A DNA stretch of 50,585 nucleotides from contig DASXTQ010000102.1 in NCBI GenBank assembly GCA_036505295.1, forward strand, positions 1 to 50,585, written 5' to 3'. The notes below the pieces were generated by a model. That model was not told where the DNA came from. It saw only the letters and a program-made list of their open reading frames with translations, and did not search any database. Positions 8,575-16,863 of the stretch are shown here, in pieces. The stretch's first letter is position 1. Each line of letters begins with the position of its first letter. Source of the DNA: WS-7 sp036505295 (GTDB lineage Bacteria > Eisenbacteria > RBG-16-71-46 > SZUA-252). Both the position numbers and the translations under genes were made by a program.

Positions 8575-9107
8575 GGTCTGCGCGCCGCTCGGTGCCCGTG
8601 CGCCGTCCGCCTCGGAGGCCGGTCGCCACCCCGAACGTGATCGAAGGTTCTCTCGACGGCAAGGGGCTCAAGATCGCCATCGTGGTCTCGCGATTCAACG
8701 AGTTCGTCGGGAACCGGCTCCTCAGCGGAGCGCTCCTCGCCCTCGAGCGGCGCGGCGTCAAGGCGCACGACACGGTCGTAATCAAGGTGCCGGGAGCCTT
8801 TGAGATTCCGAGCGTAGCGAAGCGCCTCGCGGATTCGGGCCGGCACGACGCGGTGGTCTGCCTGGGCGCGGTGGTGCGCGGGGAGACACCGCATTTCGAG
8901 TGGGTCGCCGGGGAGGCCTCGAGCGGGATCGCCCGCGCGTCCTTTGAAACCGGCGTACCCGTTCTCTTCGGCGTGCTCACCGTGGACACTCTGGATCAGG
9001 CGCTCGACCGCTCGGGGGGGAAGCACGGGAACAAGGGCGCGGAGGTCGCGGAGGGCGCTGTCGAGATGGCCAGACTCGTGCGCGCCCTCGCCGCGAAGAC
9101 GCGTTGA
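8571..9107 (+). CDS. ribH: 6,7-dimethyl-8-ribityllumazine synthase
   Basis: The enzyme condenses the RibA/RibD pyrimidine with the RibB product to give lumazine, the substrate of riboflavin synthase. The family core is clear: IAIVVSRFNEFV, VPGAFEIP, a conserved GAVVRGETPHFEWV and the TVDTLDQALDR region near the end. The GTG at 8571 (GTGA overlap with ribBA) gives 178 residues with about 22 extra basic residues at the N-terminus. An in-frame GTG at 8637 would give a more standard start just before IEGSL. It runs into nusB by a TTGA overlap. Confidence 0.94.
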   Translation: MRSARRSVPVRRPPRRPVATPNVIEGSLDGKGLKIAIVVSRFNEFVGNRLLSGALLALERRGVKAHDTVVIKVPGAFEIPSVAKRLADSGRHDAVVCLGAVVRGETPHFEWVAGEASSGIARASFETGVPVLFGVLTVDTLDQALDRSGGKHGNKGAEVAEGAVEMARLVRALAAKTR

Positions 9108-9523
9108 CCCGACGGCGCCAGGCACGCGAGATCGCGTTCCGCGCGGCCTATCAGGCAGACGTGACCGGTGACCCGATCGACCGCTGCCTCGAGGAGATCC
9201 TGGAGGATCTGGAGGAAGCGGCGGACCCCGAGACCAAGGAGTTTGCCTCGTCGCTCGTGTCCACGCTGGCGCTGCATCAGCTCGAAATCGATTCCGTGGT
9301 ATCCCGCATTGCGAAGAATTGGTCGCTCTCGCGCATGGCGGCCACCGACCGTTCCGTGATCCGGCTCGCCGCCGCGGAGCTTCTCTACCACGCGGAGGTG
9401 CCCGTGCGGGTTACGCTTGACGAAGCGATCGAAATCGCGAAGAAATACGGCATGGAAACCTCCGGCGCATTCGTGAACGGTATCCTGGATCGGCTCGCCC
9501 ACGACGTGCGGCCTCCCGGATGA
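9104..9523 (+). CDS. nusB: Transcription antitermination factor NusB
   Basis: NusB with NusE (S10) binds boxA RNA and supports antitermination in rRNA operons. The 139-residue, mostly helical product begins TRRRQAREIAFRAAYQAD, typical of the family, and carries the WSLSRMAATDRSVIRLAAAE region and the closing ETSGAFVNGILDRL motif. The TTG start overlaps the ribH stop (TTGA). The ribH-nusB order is common in many bacteria, which supports both calls. The stop overlaps the next ATG. Confidence 0.94.
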   Translation: MTRRRQAREIAFRAAYQADVTGDPIDRCLEEILEDLEEAADPETKEFASSLVSTLALHQLEIDSVVSRIAKNWSLSRMAATDRSVIRLAAAELLYHAEVPVRVTLDEAIEIAKKYGMETSGAFVNGILDRLAHDVRPPG

Positions 9524-10245
9524 AGACCGCTCTTCTCTCCGACGTTCACGCCAATTTCGAAGCGCTGGAGGCCGTCCTCAAGGTCGCGGACGAGCGCGGC
9601 GCGGGCCGGATCCTGTGTTTGGGGGACGTCGTCGGCTACGGCGCGAGCCCGAACGAATGTCTGGAGCTCATCCGCGACCGTTGCCAGCTCGTCCTCCTCG
9701 GAAATCATGACTCGGCGGCGAGCGGCGGTCCGGAGGCCGCGCGGTTCAACCCGAACGCGAAGGCCGCGGCGCACTGGACCGCCAGGACGCTCACACCCGA
9801 CAACCGCGATTACCTTCGCTCTCTGCCACTCACCAAGAAGATGGATCCCTATCTCTACGTCCACGCGTCCCCCGCGGCGCCGCGGGATTGGGAGTACATC
9901 TTCGATCGCTTTGACGCCGAGCCCCAATTTCAATTCTTCTCCGAGCCCGCGTGCTTCATCGGCCACACCCATCAGCCCGCGATCTTCGAACGGTCCTCTT
10001 CGGGGTGCATCTACCTGCCGCCCACGCGGCTCCTCTTTCATTCCACGCACCGCTACATCGTGAACGTCGGAAGCGTAGGACAGCCACGGGACCGCGATCC
10101 GCGAGCCTGCTTTGTCCTGCTCCACGAGCCCGCGGGGGAAATCGAATTCGTGCGTGTGCCCTACGATATCGAGGCCGCGCAGGAGAAGATCCGGGCCGCG
10201 CGCCTCCCGCTTGTTCTGGCCTCGCGGCTCGCGACCGGAGAGTAG
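9520..10245 (+). CDS. Metallophosphoesterase, YfcE/MJ0936-like
   Basis: The 241-residue protein has the calcineurin-like metallophosphoesterase motifs in order: DVHAN (Asp8, His10), GDVVGYG, GNHD and GHTH, with a further conserved NVGSVGQPRD that marks the small single-domain group. These bind two metal ions and hydrolyse phosphodiesters or nucleotides; the substrate cannot be told from sequence. The protein is presumably cytoplasmic, having no signal peptide. It is coupled to nusB through ATGA and lies 6 bases before a methyltransferase gene. Confidence 0.88.
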   Translation: MKTALLSDVHANFEALEAVLKVADERGAGRILCLGDVVGYGASPNECLELIRDRCQLVLLGNHDSAASGGPEAARFNPNAKAAAHWTARTLTPDNRDYLRSLPLTKKMDPYLYVHASPAAPRDWEYIFDRFDAEPQFQFFSEPACFIGHTHQPAIFERSSSGCIYLPPTRLLFHSTHRYIVNVGSVGQPRDRDPRACFVLLHEPAGEIEFVRVPYDIEAAQEKIRAARLPLVLASRLATGE

Positions 10246-10251
10246 GGCGGC

Positions 10252-11058
10252 GTGCGAACGTCCACGGAAGCCCACTGGTCTCGCTTCTGGCGCGAGCGCT
10301 CCGAGATCGAAGACGTGTACCCGACCGACGGTCGCGTGGTGGAGCAGATCCTGGCCGAGGGGCCCGTATCGGGGAGGCTGGTTCTCGAGGTCGGCGCCGG
10401 GTCCGGGCGCGACAGCATCGCGCTGGCCGAGGCGGGGGCGACGGCGGTCCTCCTGGATTATTCGGCACCCTCTCTCGAAGTCGCTCGGGGCGTGGCCGCG
10501 CGCGCCGGCCGCCGCGTGCACCTGGTCCGCGCGGACGCGCTCGCCATGCCCTTTCGAGACGGCTCCTTCCACGTCGTATTCCATCAGGGCCTTCTCGAGC
10601 ACTTCCGCGATCCGCGTCCGCTCCTACGCGAGAACGTGCGCGTGCTCGGGGAACGGGGCATCCTCCTTGTGGACGTGCCGCAGCGCTTCCATCTCTACAC
10701 GATTCTCAAGCACCTCCTGATCGCCGTCGGAAGATGGTTCGCCGGATGGGAGACGGAGTTCACGATCGGAGAGCTGGAGCGGCTCCTGCGCGCGGCGGGG
10801 GTCACGGTGACGCGACGATACGGCGGTTGGATGGTGCCGGGTCTCTTCTATCGCTCGTTACGGCTGGTCCTGCTCCGCTCCCGAGTCGCGCGCCTGCCGC
10901 TCTATCCTCCTCCCGTCCCCATCCTGTCCAAGCTCGAGACGTCGTTTCGCGAGCGCTTCCGCCGTACCCGGGCGTCCTTCTATACCTACTTCGTCATCGG
11001 CGCCCTGGGTCGAAAAGAGACGGCGGATTCGTCCCGTTCCGGTGTACATATCGGGTGA
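10252..11058 (+). CDS. SAM-dependent methyltransferase (class I)
   Basis: The 268-residue protein has the class I methyltransferase fold: motif I VLEVGAGSGRD at about residues 44-54, an acidic motif II region ending LLDYS, ADALAMPFRDGSFHVVF and LLEHFRDPRPLL. This matches Methyltransf_11-type enzymes. The target is unknown; as it is followed by a glycosyltransferase through a GTGA overlap, a lipid or sugar acceptor in glycan synthesis is plausible but inferred. The GTG start at 10252 has no strong ribosome site. Confidence 0.85.
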   Translation: MRTSTEAHWSRFWRERSEIEDVYPTDGRVVEQILAEGPVSGRLVLEVGAGSGRDSIALAEAGATAVLLDYSAPSLEVARGVAARAGRRVHLVRADALAMPFRDGSFHVVFHQGLLEHFRDPRPLLRENVRVLGERGILLVDVPQRFHLYTILKHLLIAVGRWFAGWETEFTIGELERLLRAAGVTVTRRYGGWMVPGLFYRSLRLVLLRSRVARLPLYPPPVPILSKLETSFRERFRRTRASFYTYFVIGALGRKETADSSRSGVHIG

Positions 11059-12173
11059 GGCTGCTCGCGTTCAATTGGCGGGATCCCAAGCATCCGGAAG
11101 CGGGCGGCGCCGAGCTCCACCTCATGGAAATCCTGAGCCGCGCGGTCCACGACGGCGATCAAGTGACCTGGCTTGCCGAGGCGTTCGCCGGATCCGCGCC
11201 GGAAGAGGAATACCGGGGCATCCGGATCCTCAGGGGGGGATCGTGGTACAATGCGCACCTTGCTCTGGCCCGGCTCTATCGTCGGAAGCTATGGGGAGAG
11301 CGGTTTGATCTGGTTCTCGAAGACATCAACAAAGTTCCATTCTTCACGCCCTGGTACGTTCGCGCCCCCGTGCTCGCCGTGGTGCCGCACCTATTCGGCA
11401 CCGCTGTGTTCCGGGAGGCGTCGATCGTCGTCGGCGCCTTGGTTTGGGCACACGAGAGTTTGATTCCGCTCGTGTACCGCGATGTCCCCTTCCTCGTGAT
11501 CTCCGAGAGCACCCGTGACGACCTCGTGCGCCGAGGCATACGCCCGGAAAGGATCTCGGTGGTGCGGTGCGGCCTGGATCAGAGCGGGTACTCGGTGGCC
11601 GTCCCTCCTGGGGATCGAACCGAGCCGATCGTGGTTTTCGTGGGCCGCCTTCGCAAGTACAAGGGGGCGCAATACCTCATTCGGGCGTTTCCCGAAATCC
11701 TGCGCGCGGTCCCTGGCGCGCGGCTTCAGATCGTGGGAGACGGCCCCTACCGGCCGCATCTGGAACGGCTCGTGCGCTCCCTCGGCATCGGAGAAGCAGT
11801 CGAGTTCCTCGGAGCCCTCAGCCATCGCGACAAGGTAGCGGCGCTCAACCGGGCCCAGGTCGCCGCGGCCCCCTCGCCCAAGGAGGGTTGGGGGCTCACC
11901 GTCATCGAGGCCAACGCGTGCGGCACTCCGGTCGTGGCGAGCAGAAGCCCGGGTCTGGTCGAGTCGGTGCGCGACGGCGAGACGGGGCTCCTCGTCCGGC
12001 ACGGTGACGTCCCTGCCCTTGCGCGAGCCACCGTCCGTCTTCTCACCGACAGGACGCTCCGTCTCTCGATGGCGGAAGCGGGTCTTCGGTGGGCGCACGG
12101 GTTCACGTGGGACCGCTGCTACCGCGAGAGCCGGGCTGTGATGCTGCGCGCGGCCGGGGGGCAAGCCGCGTGA
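11055..12173 (+). CDS. Glycosyltransferase family 4
   Basis: The GTG at 11055 overlaps the methyltransferase stop (GTGA) and gives a 372-residue GT-B enzyme. The acceptor-side half begins LLAFNWRDPKHPEAGGAE, typical of GT4 proteins. The donor half has VVFVGRLRKYKGAQYLI, LQIVGDGPYR and the E-x7-E motif with Glu277 and Glu285 (KEGWGLTVIEANACG). It probably transfers a nucleotide-activated sugar to a lipid-linked glycan at the inner face of the membrane; sugar and acceptor are unknown. An open frame extends far upstream but the family match starts here. Confidence 0.9.
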   Translation: MRLLAFNWRDPKHPEAGGAELHLMEILSRAVHDGDQVTWLAEAFAGSAPEEEYRGIRILRGGSWYNAHLALARLYRRKLWGERFDLVLEDINKVPFFTPWYVRAPVLAVVPHLFGTAVFREASIVVGALVWAHESLIPLVYRDVPFLVISESTRDDLVRRGIRPERISVVRCGLDQSGYSVAVPPGDRTEPIVVFVGRLRKYKGAQYLIRAFPEILRAVPGARLQIVGDGPYRPHLERLVRSLGIGEAVEFLGALSHRDKVAALNRAQVAAAPSPKEGWGLTVIEANACGTPVVASRSPGLVESVRDGETGLLVRHGDVPALARATVRLLTDRTLRLSMAEAGLRWAHGFTWDRCYRESRAVMLRAAGGQAA

Positions 12174-13222
12174 GCCACGGCTCGAACCCGGGAGTATTTC
12201 GAAAGCTCAAGCTGCCGCTCATCGCGCTCAAGATCATACTGAGCTTCGCGCTGTTCGGCTACGTGATCGCCAAGGTCTCCCCGCGGAACGTCTGGGATAC
12301 GATGAAATCCGCGGATCCGACGCTGATCGCAGCAGCCGCGGGGCTATTCCTGACCTCAAGCCTGATCGGGAGCTGGCTCTGGGCCAGGCTGTTGCGCGCT
12401 CAGGGCGTCTCGATCCCGTATCCGAAGGCGGCGTCCTACTATTTTGTGGGGCTCTTCTTCAACAATTTCCTTCCATCGAACGTCGGAGGCGACATCGCGC
12501 GAATTTCCGATGCCGCGAAGCACGCCGAACACGTGAGCCCCGTCTTCTCCGCGACGCTCATGGACCGCTTGATCGGCGTCCTGGCCATAGGGCTCCTCGC
12601 CGTGGTGGCTTCGGTGGCGGTGATCGACCGGCTGCATCTTTACGCGATCTACTGGGGCATTTTGATCGTTTTTCTCGTGGCGACCGCGCTCTTCGCGAGC
12701 GTCTTCAATCGAAACATCCTCGAGGCGTTCGAGCGGCCCTTCCGCGCGGTCGGGGCTCACAAGATCGAGCGTGCGATCGCCCGCCTGATGGACGACCTGC
12801 ATGGATTTCGTAGCGAGAGGGGCGCGCTCCTGGCCGCGTTCGCCGCCTCGACGCTCGTCCAGATCAGCCGGATCTACGTCCACTACCTGGTCGGGCTCTC
12901 GCTGGGAGTGCGGATCTCCCTCGCGTACTATTTCCTGTTCGTCCCGGTGCTGGCGGCACTCGTCTCGCTTCCAATCTCGCTGAACGGCATCGGCGTGCGG
13001 GAGGGGGCGGCGGTGGTGCTCTTCCGGCTCGCCGGCTTGACGCGCGAGGAATCGTTCAGCATTCCGTTTCTCACGTACATTCTCGCGGTCCTGATCAGCT
13101 TGCTCGGAGGGCTCATCTTCATCTCGCGCACGCCCCGACGGGCGATCGGAAAACATCTGCAGCGACGAAAACTCGCTCGTGCCTCCGGACGCGACGCAAC
13201 CCCTGGAGAGGGACGGGCGTGA
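12170..13222 (+). CDS. Flippase-like membrane protein (lysylphosphatidylglycerol synthase TM region/YbhN family)
   Basis: This 350-residue protein has about eight hydrophobic segments and the family landmarks NNFLPSNVGGDIAR (about 98-111), a cytoplasmic stretch near 190-210, and PISLNGIGVREGA (about 265-277). The family (UPF0104, TIGR00374-like) covers the membrane part of MprF, which flips modified lipids, and stand-alone proteins annotated as flippase-like. The gene is coupled on both sides by GTGA overlaps to a GT4 and a DUF2723 protein, so a role moving a lipid-linked sugar across the membrane is a reasonable inference. Confidence 0.87.
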   Translation: MSHGSNPGVFRKLKLPLIALKIILSFALFGYVIAKVSPRNVWDTMKSADPTLIAAAAGLFLTSSLIGSWLWARLLRAQGVSIPYPKAASYYFVGLFFNNFLPSNVGGDIARISDAAKHAEHVSPVFSATLMDRLIGVLAIGLLAVVASVAVIDRLHLYAIYWGILIVFLVATALFASVFNRNILEAFERPFRAVGAHKIERAIARLMDDLHGFRSERGALLAAFAASTLVQISRIYVHYLVGLSLGVRISLAYYFLFVPVLAALVSLPISLNGIGVREGAAVVLFRLAGLTREESFSIPFLTYILAVLISLLGGLIFISRTPRRAIGKHLQRRKLARASGRDATPGEGRA

Positions 13223-15834
13223 ACTCCTGGAAGCGTTGGCACCTGGTCGCCGCGGCGCTCGCCTTCTGCGTGCCGCTCTTCATCTACCTCCGCACGCTGA
13301 CGCCCACGGTACCGTTCTGGGACTCCGGGGAATTCATCGCCACGTCCTACATTCTGGGCCTGCCGCATCCGCCGGGGAACCCGGTCTATACGATGATCGG
13401 CAGGATGATAAGCTTCCTCCCGATCGAGGGCGTTGCCTGGCGCGTGAACTTCATGAGCGCCCTCGCGTCCGCCCTCGCGGCCCTCTTCACCTTCCTGATC
13501 ACCGTGCGCTCGCTCCGGCGTTGGTTCATGGACCGGGCCCAGACGCCAGCGAGACAGCTTGCGTGCGAGGTGGGCGGGCTCGTCGCCGCGTTCTTCATCG
13601 CGTTCTCGAATTCCTTCTGGGACAGCGCCGTCGAGGCCGAGGTCTACTCGCTCTCGTCGTTCCTGGTCGTATTCTCGATCTGGCTCGCCTTCAACTGGTG
13701 GGATCATCTCGGGGAAACCAACAACGACCGCCTGCTCGTTCTGATCGTCTACATCCTGTCGATCTCCGCCGCCGTGCACCTCGGCACGATCCTGGTCGCG
13801 CCCGGGCTCCTTCTTCTGTTCGCGATGAACCGGCCCCACTACTTCAGTACGACACGGTTCTGGGCGTCGGCGGCCCTGGCGGGCGTGTTCATACTCTTTC
13901 TCTGGTACAACGAATTCTCGGCCGACGTCGACGTGCCGCTTCCACTCATCCTCATCGCGCTCGCGCTGCTCGTCACGGTGTACGCGCTGAATTCCAAGAA
14001 GCTCGTGAAGAACAACCTGTTCACCTGGTGGACGATCGCATTGATCGTGGGGTTCACGGTGCAGCTCTTCCTGCTGGTGCGGAGCCACCAACACCCCGCC
14101 GTGAACGAGGGCGCGCCCGAGACGTTCAATACGTGGAAGGACTACCTGCTCCGGAAGCAGTACGGTCCCTCGAACCCGTTCGAACGCCGCGCGGACCCCT
14201 GGTACCAGATCGAGCATATGTATCTCCGATACGTCGGCATGCAGTTCACGCTGACGAGGGGATTTGGGCCTTTCGGACCGGATTCCTTCTGGGTGATCGC
14301 CCTGAACTCGATCCCGTATCTGCTGCTGGCCCTCGGCGCCTATTGGAATTGGAGGCGGGACAAGAAGACCTTCTGGTTTTTCCTGGCGCAGAACTTCGTC
14401 ATGGGACCCCTGCTCATCTTCTATCTCAACTTCACGGACCATGAGGTCCGGGAGCGTGACTACTTCTTCACCAATTCCTACCATTTTCTAGCGATCTGGA
14501 TGGGGATGGGAGCGGCTGGAGTCGTGGAGTGGCTCGCGCGCGCCCTGGAGCCGGCGAGGGCCGCGCCCCCGGTCGCCGCCCCGGCCGGTGCCCCGCCCGG
14601 GGTGACGGCGATCACGGGATCATCCGGGGGAATGTGGTCTCACCGTGCGGGCGTAGCGCTCGGGGCCGGCGCGCTGATCGGGATCTCGCTTCTGCCCATG
14701 AAGGAAGGGTGGTTCGAGCACGACCGGTCGCGTTTCTACATCGCCCACGACTACGCCTACAACATGCTCACGCCCCTGGAGCCGGGGGCGATCGTGATCA
14801 CGAACGGCGACAACGACACCTTCCCGCTCTGGTACATCCAGGAAGTGGAACACGTCCGGAAGGACGTGCGCGTCGTGAATCTGAGCCTGCTCAACACGCC
14901 CTGGTACATCAGACAGCTTCGCGATCAGGAGCCGCGCGTGCCCTTCTCCTACACCGACCCCCAGCTCGCCGCGCTCCAGCCCTATCAGGACGAGAAGACC
15001 GGCAAGATCATTTGGGTCAAAGACCAAGCCGTGGTAGATCTGGTCCGGACGAACCAGTGGAAGCGGCCGATCTACCTGGCGGTCACCGTGCCCGAGCAGC
15101 TTGGGTTCGAAAAGCATCTCATGCTGGAGGGTCTCGTCTTTCGCGTATATCCCCAAGAGGTCGGGGAGCACAGCGTCGACGCCAAGAAGACGCTCCACAA
15201 CCTGTATCACGTGTTCCAATACGTGGGCTTGCTGGACAAGAACCGCAGCTTCGACTCCACGGTCTACAAGGACGACAACGCCTACAAGCTCGTGCAGAAC
15301 TACAGCGCGGCACACGTCCAGGTTGCCTACGAGCTGCAGAAGGCGGGGCAGGACAAGGACGCGATCTCCTTGCTCCGGGACGCGGTCAAGATGACGCCCG
15401 ATTTCCCCGGGCTCCTCGAGTACCTTGGGAAAGCCTACCAGGATATGGGGGACACCGCCGAAGCGGAGCGCGTCTTCTCGCAGGCGCTGCAGCGGTTCCC
15501 TAATTCGGCAGAGTTCTATTTCCACCTCGGCGTGATCCACTGGCAGAGGGGACACAAGGAGCACCGCGCCGATTGGATCGAGCAGGGGCTTCAGGAGCTT
15601 CGACGTGCGTGCTCGCTCGATCAGCGCTACTTCGACTGGTTCGGCAGCCTGTTCAGCGCGCTCTGGATCGAGGGGCGCCGAGAGGAGGCGGTGGACGCTC
15701 TGCGGACCTGGGCCCGCGCGCATCCCGAGGATCCGCAAGGGAACGCGTGGCTCCGGAACTACGAGGATTCGCTGAAGGTGCTCTCGGCTCCGCCGCGCGG
15801 AGGCGCGCGGCGCGGGGCAGGCGGAGGGCGCTGA
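13219..15834 (+). CDS. DUF2723 membrane protein (putative GT-C glycosyltransferase) with C-terminal TPRs
   Basis: The 871-residue protein has about ten membrane segments in its first ~500 residues. The first extracytoplasmic loop carries TPTVPFWDSGEF with acidic residues Asp35 and Glu38, then LPHPPGNPVY, which are DUF2723 hallmarks and resemble the catalytic loop of GT-C enzymes using polyprenyl-phosphate sugars. A soluble part follows with NGDNDTFPLWY and, from about residue 700, two to three TPR units (FPGLLEYLGKAYQDMGD and following). The TPRs could recruit an acceptor protein; that is inference. Start GTG overlaps the flippase-like gene. Confidence 0.86.
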   Translation: MNSWKRWHLVAAALAFCVPLFIYLRTLTPTVPFWDSGEFIATSYILGLPHPPGNPVYTMIGRMISFLPIEGVAWRVNFMSALASALAALFTFLITVRSLRRWFMDRAQTPARQLACEVGGLVAAFFIAFSNSFWDSAVEAEVYSLSSFLVVFSIWLAFNWWDHLGETNNDRLLVLIVYILSISAAVHLGTILVAPGLLLLFAMNRPHYFSTTRFWASAALAGVFILFLWYNEFSADVDVPLPLILIALALLVTVYALNSKKLVKNNLFTWWTIALIVGFTVQLFLLVRSHQHPAVNEGAPETFNTWKDYLLRKQYGPSNPFERRADPWYQIEHMYLRYVGMQFTLTRGFGPFGPDSFWVIALNSIPYLLLALGAYWNWRRDKKTFWFFLAQNFVMGPLLIFYLNFTDHEVRERDYFFTNSYHFLAIWMGMGAAGVVEWLARALEPARAAPPVAAPAGAPPGVTAITGSSGGMWSHRAGVALGAGALIGISLLPMKEGWFEHDRSRFYIAHDYAYNMLTPLEPGAIVITNGDNDTFPLWYIQEVEHVRKDVRVVNLSLLNTPWYIRQLRDQEPRVPFSYTDPQLAALQPYQDEKTGKIIWVKDQAVVDLVRTNQWKRPIYLAVTVPEQLGFEKHLMLEGLVFRVYPQEVGEHSVDAKKTLHNLYHVFQYVGLLDKNRSFDSTVYKDDNAYKLVQNYSAAHVQVAYELQKAGQDKDAISLLRDAVKMTPDFPGLLEYLGKAYQDMGDTAEAERVFSQALQRFPNSAEFYFHLGVIHWQRGHKEHRADWIEQGLQELRRACSLDQRYFDWFGSLFSALWIEGRREEAVDALRTWARAHPEDPQGNAWLRNYEDSLKVLSAPPRGGARRGAGGGR

Positions 15835-15840
15835 CGCCCC

Positions 15841-16836
15841 GTGATTGCTGGAGCGGGGTTGGCAAAGGAACACGTGACGGAGAGCGATCGATTGTCCGGG
15901 GAGGCGACCTACGACGTGGAGATCACGGCGCTCATTCCCGTGTACAACGAGGGGGAGAATCTGAAGCCCCTTCTCGAGAAGCTCACCGCGGACCTGCGCG
16001 TCCTGGACCGGACGTACGAGATCCTGGTCGTGGACGACGGCAGCACCGACGACTCCATCGGAAAGCTCCGCGAGCTCCATCGCTGCATCCCGCATCTCCG
16101 CGCGATCGTGTTCCGGCGGAACTACGGCAAGTCGGCCGCCCTGTCGGTCGGTTTCGGCGCGGCGCGCGGGCGCCATCTCGTGACGCTCGACGGCGATTTA
16201 CAAGACGACTCCGCGGAGATCGGACCTTTGCTTCGGAAGCTCGAGGAGGGCTTTGACCTGGTCTCGGGGTGGAAGCAAAAGAGAAAGGATCCGATCACGA
16301 AGACGATCCCGTCCAAGCTCTTCAACGCGGTGACCTCCTGGATGACCGGGGTCAGGCTCCATGATATGAATTGCGGTCTCAAGGCCTACCGGGCCGAGGT
16401 CGTCAAGACCCTCCAGCTGCGCGGGGAGCTGCATCGCTTCATTCCGGTGCTGGCTCACTGGAACGGATTCCGCATCGGCGAAATCCGCACCGTGCACCAC
16501 CCCCGGCTCCACGGGACGACGAAATTCGGCGCGGCGAGGTTCCTGAACGGTTTCCTCGACCTCCTCGCGGTGATGTTCCTCACGACCAGCTCGAGCCGCC
16601 CGCTTCATCTCTTCGGCCGGATCGGCGTCTTCTTCGCCCTGGTCGGCGCCGCGATCACGATCGGGTTCTCCTGGCGATGGGTCCTTGGGGAAGGGCTCAG
16701 GCTCAGGCCGGCGCTCCTCTTCGGGGCAGTGCTGGTCATCCTGGGCATTCAGTTCATCTCGATGGGATTCTTGGGCGAGCTCATCGCCAGCACTCGCGCG
16801 CACGAGCCCGACTACGCGATTCGCGAGCGGCTCTAG
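15841..16836 (+). CDS. GtrB-like polyprenyl-phosphate glycosyltransferase (GT2)
   Basis: This 331-residue enzyme has a cytoplasmic GT-A domain and two C-terminal membrane helices, the layout of GtrB/DPM1-like enzymes that load a sugar onto polyprenyl phosphate. Visible motifs are LIPVYNEGENL (31-41), VVDDGSTDD (63-71), the metal site TLDGDLQDD (115-123), and LHDMNCGLKAY. Membrane helices lie at roughly 255-280 and 285-310. The GTG at 15841 is used; GTG at 15874 also fits and would remove an unconserved 11-residue lead. It lies 6 bases after the DUF2723 gene, a likely partner. Confidence 0.9.
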   Translation: MIAGAGLAKEHVTESDRLSGEATYDVEITALIPVYNEGENLKPLLEKLTADLRVLDRTYEILVVDDGSTDDSIGKLRELHRCIPHLRAIVFRRNYGKSAALSVGFGAARGRHLVTLDGDLQDDSAEIGPLLRKLEEGFDLVSGWKQKRKDPITKTIPSKLFNAVTSWMTGVRLHDMNCGLKAYRAEVVKTLQLRGELHRFIPVLAHWNGFRIGEIRTVHHPRLHGTTKFGAARFLNGFLDLLAVMFLTTSSSRPLHLFGRIGVFFALVGAAITIGFSWRWVLGEGLRLRPALLFGAVLVILGIQFISMGFLGELIASTRAHEPDYAIRERL

Positions 16837-16863
16837 CCGCGTCCCATACGGGCGAGGGGAGCA

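Noticed and set aside
12928..14484. A 518-codon minus-strand frame opposite the DUF2723 gene.
   Set aside because: It is antisense to a well-supported membrane protein and highly charged, as the complement of a hydrophobic coding region would be.
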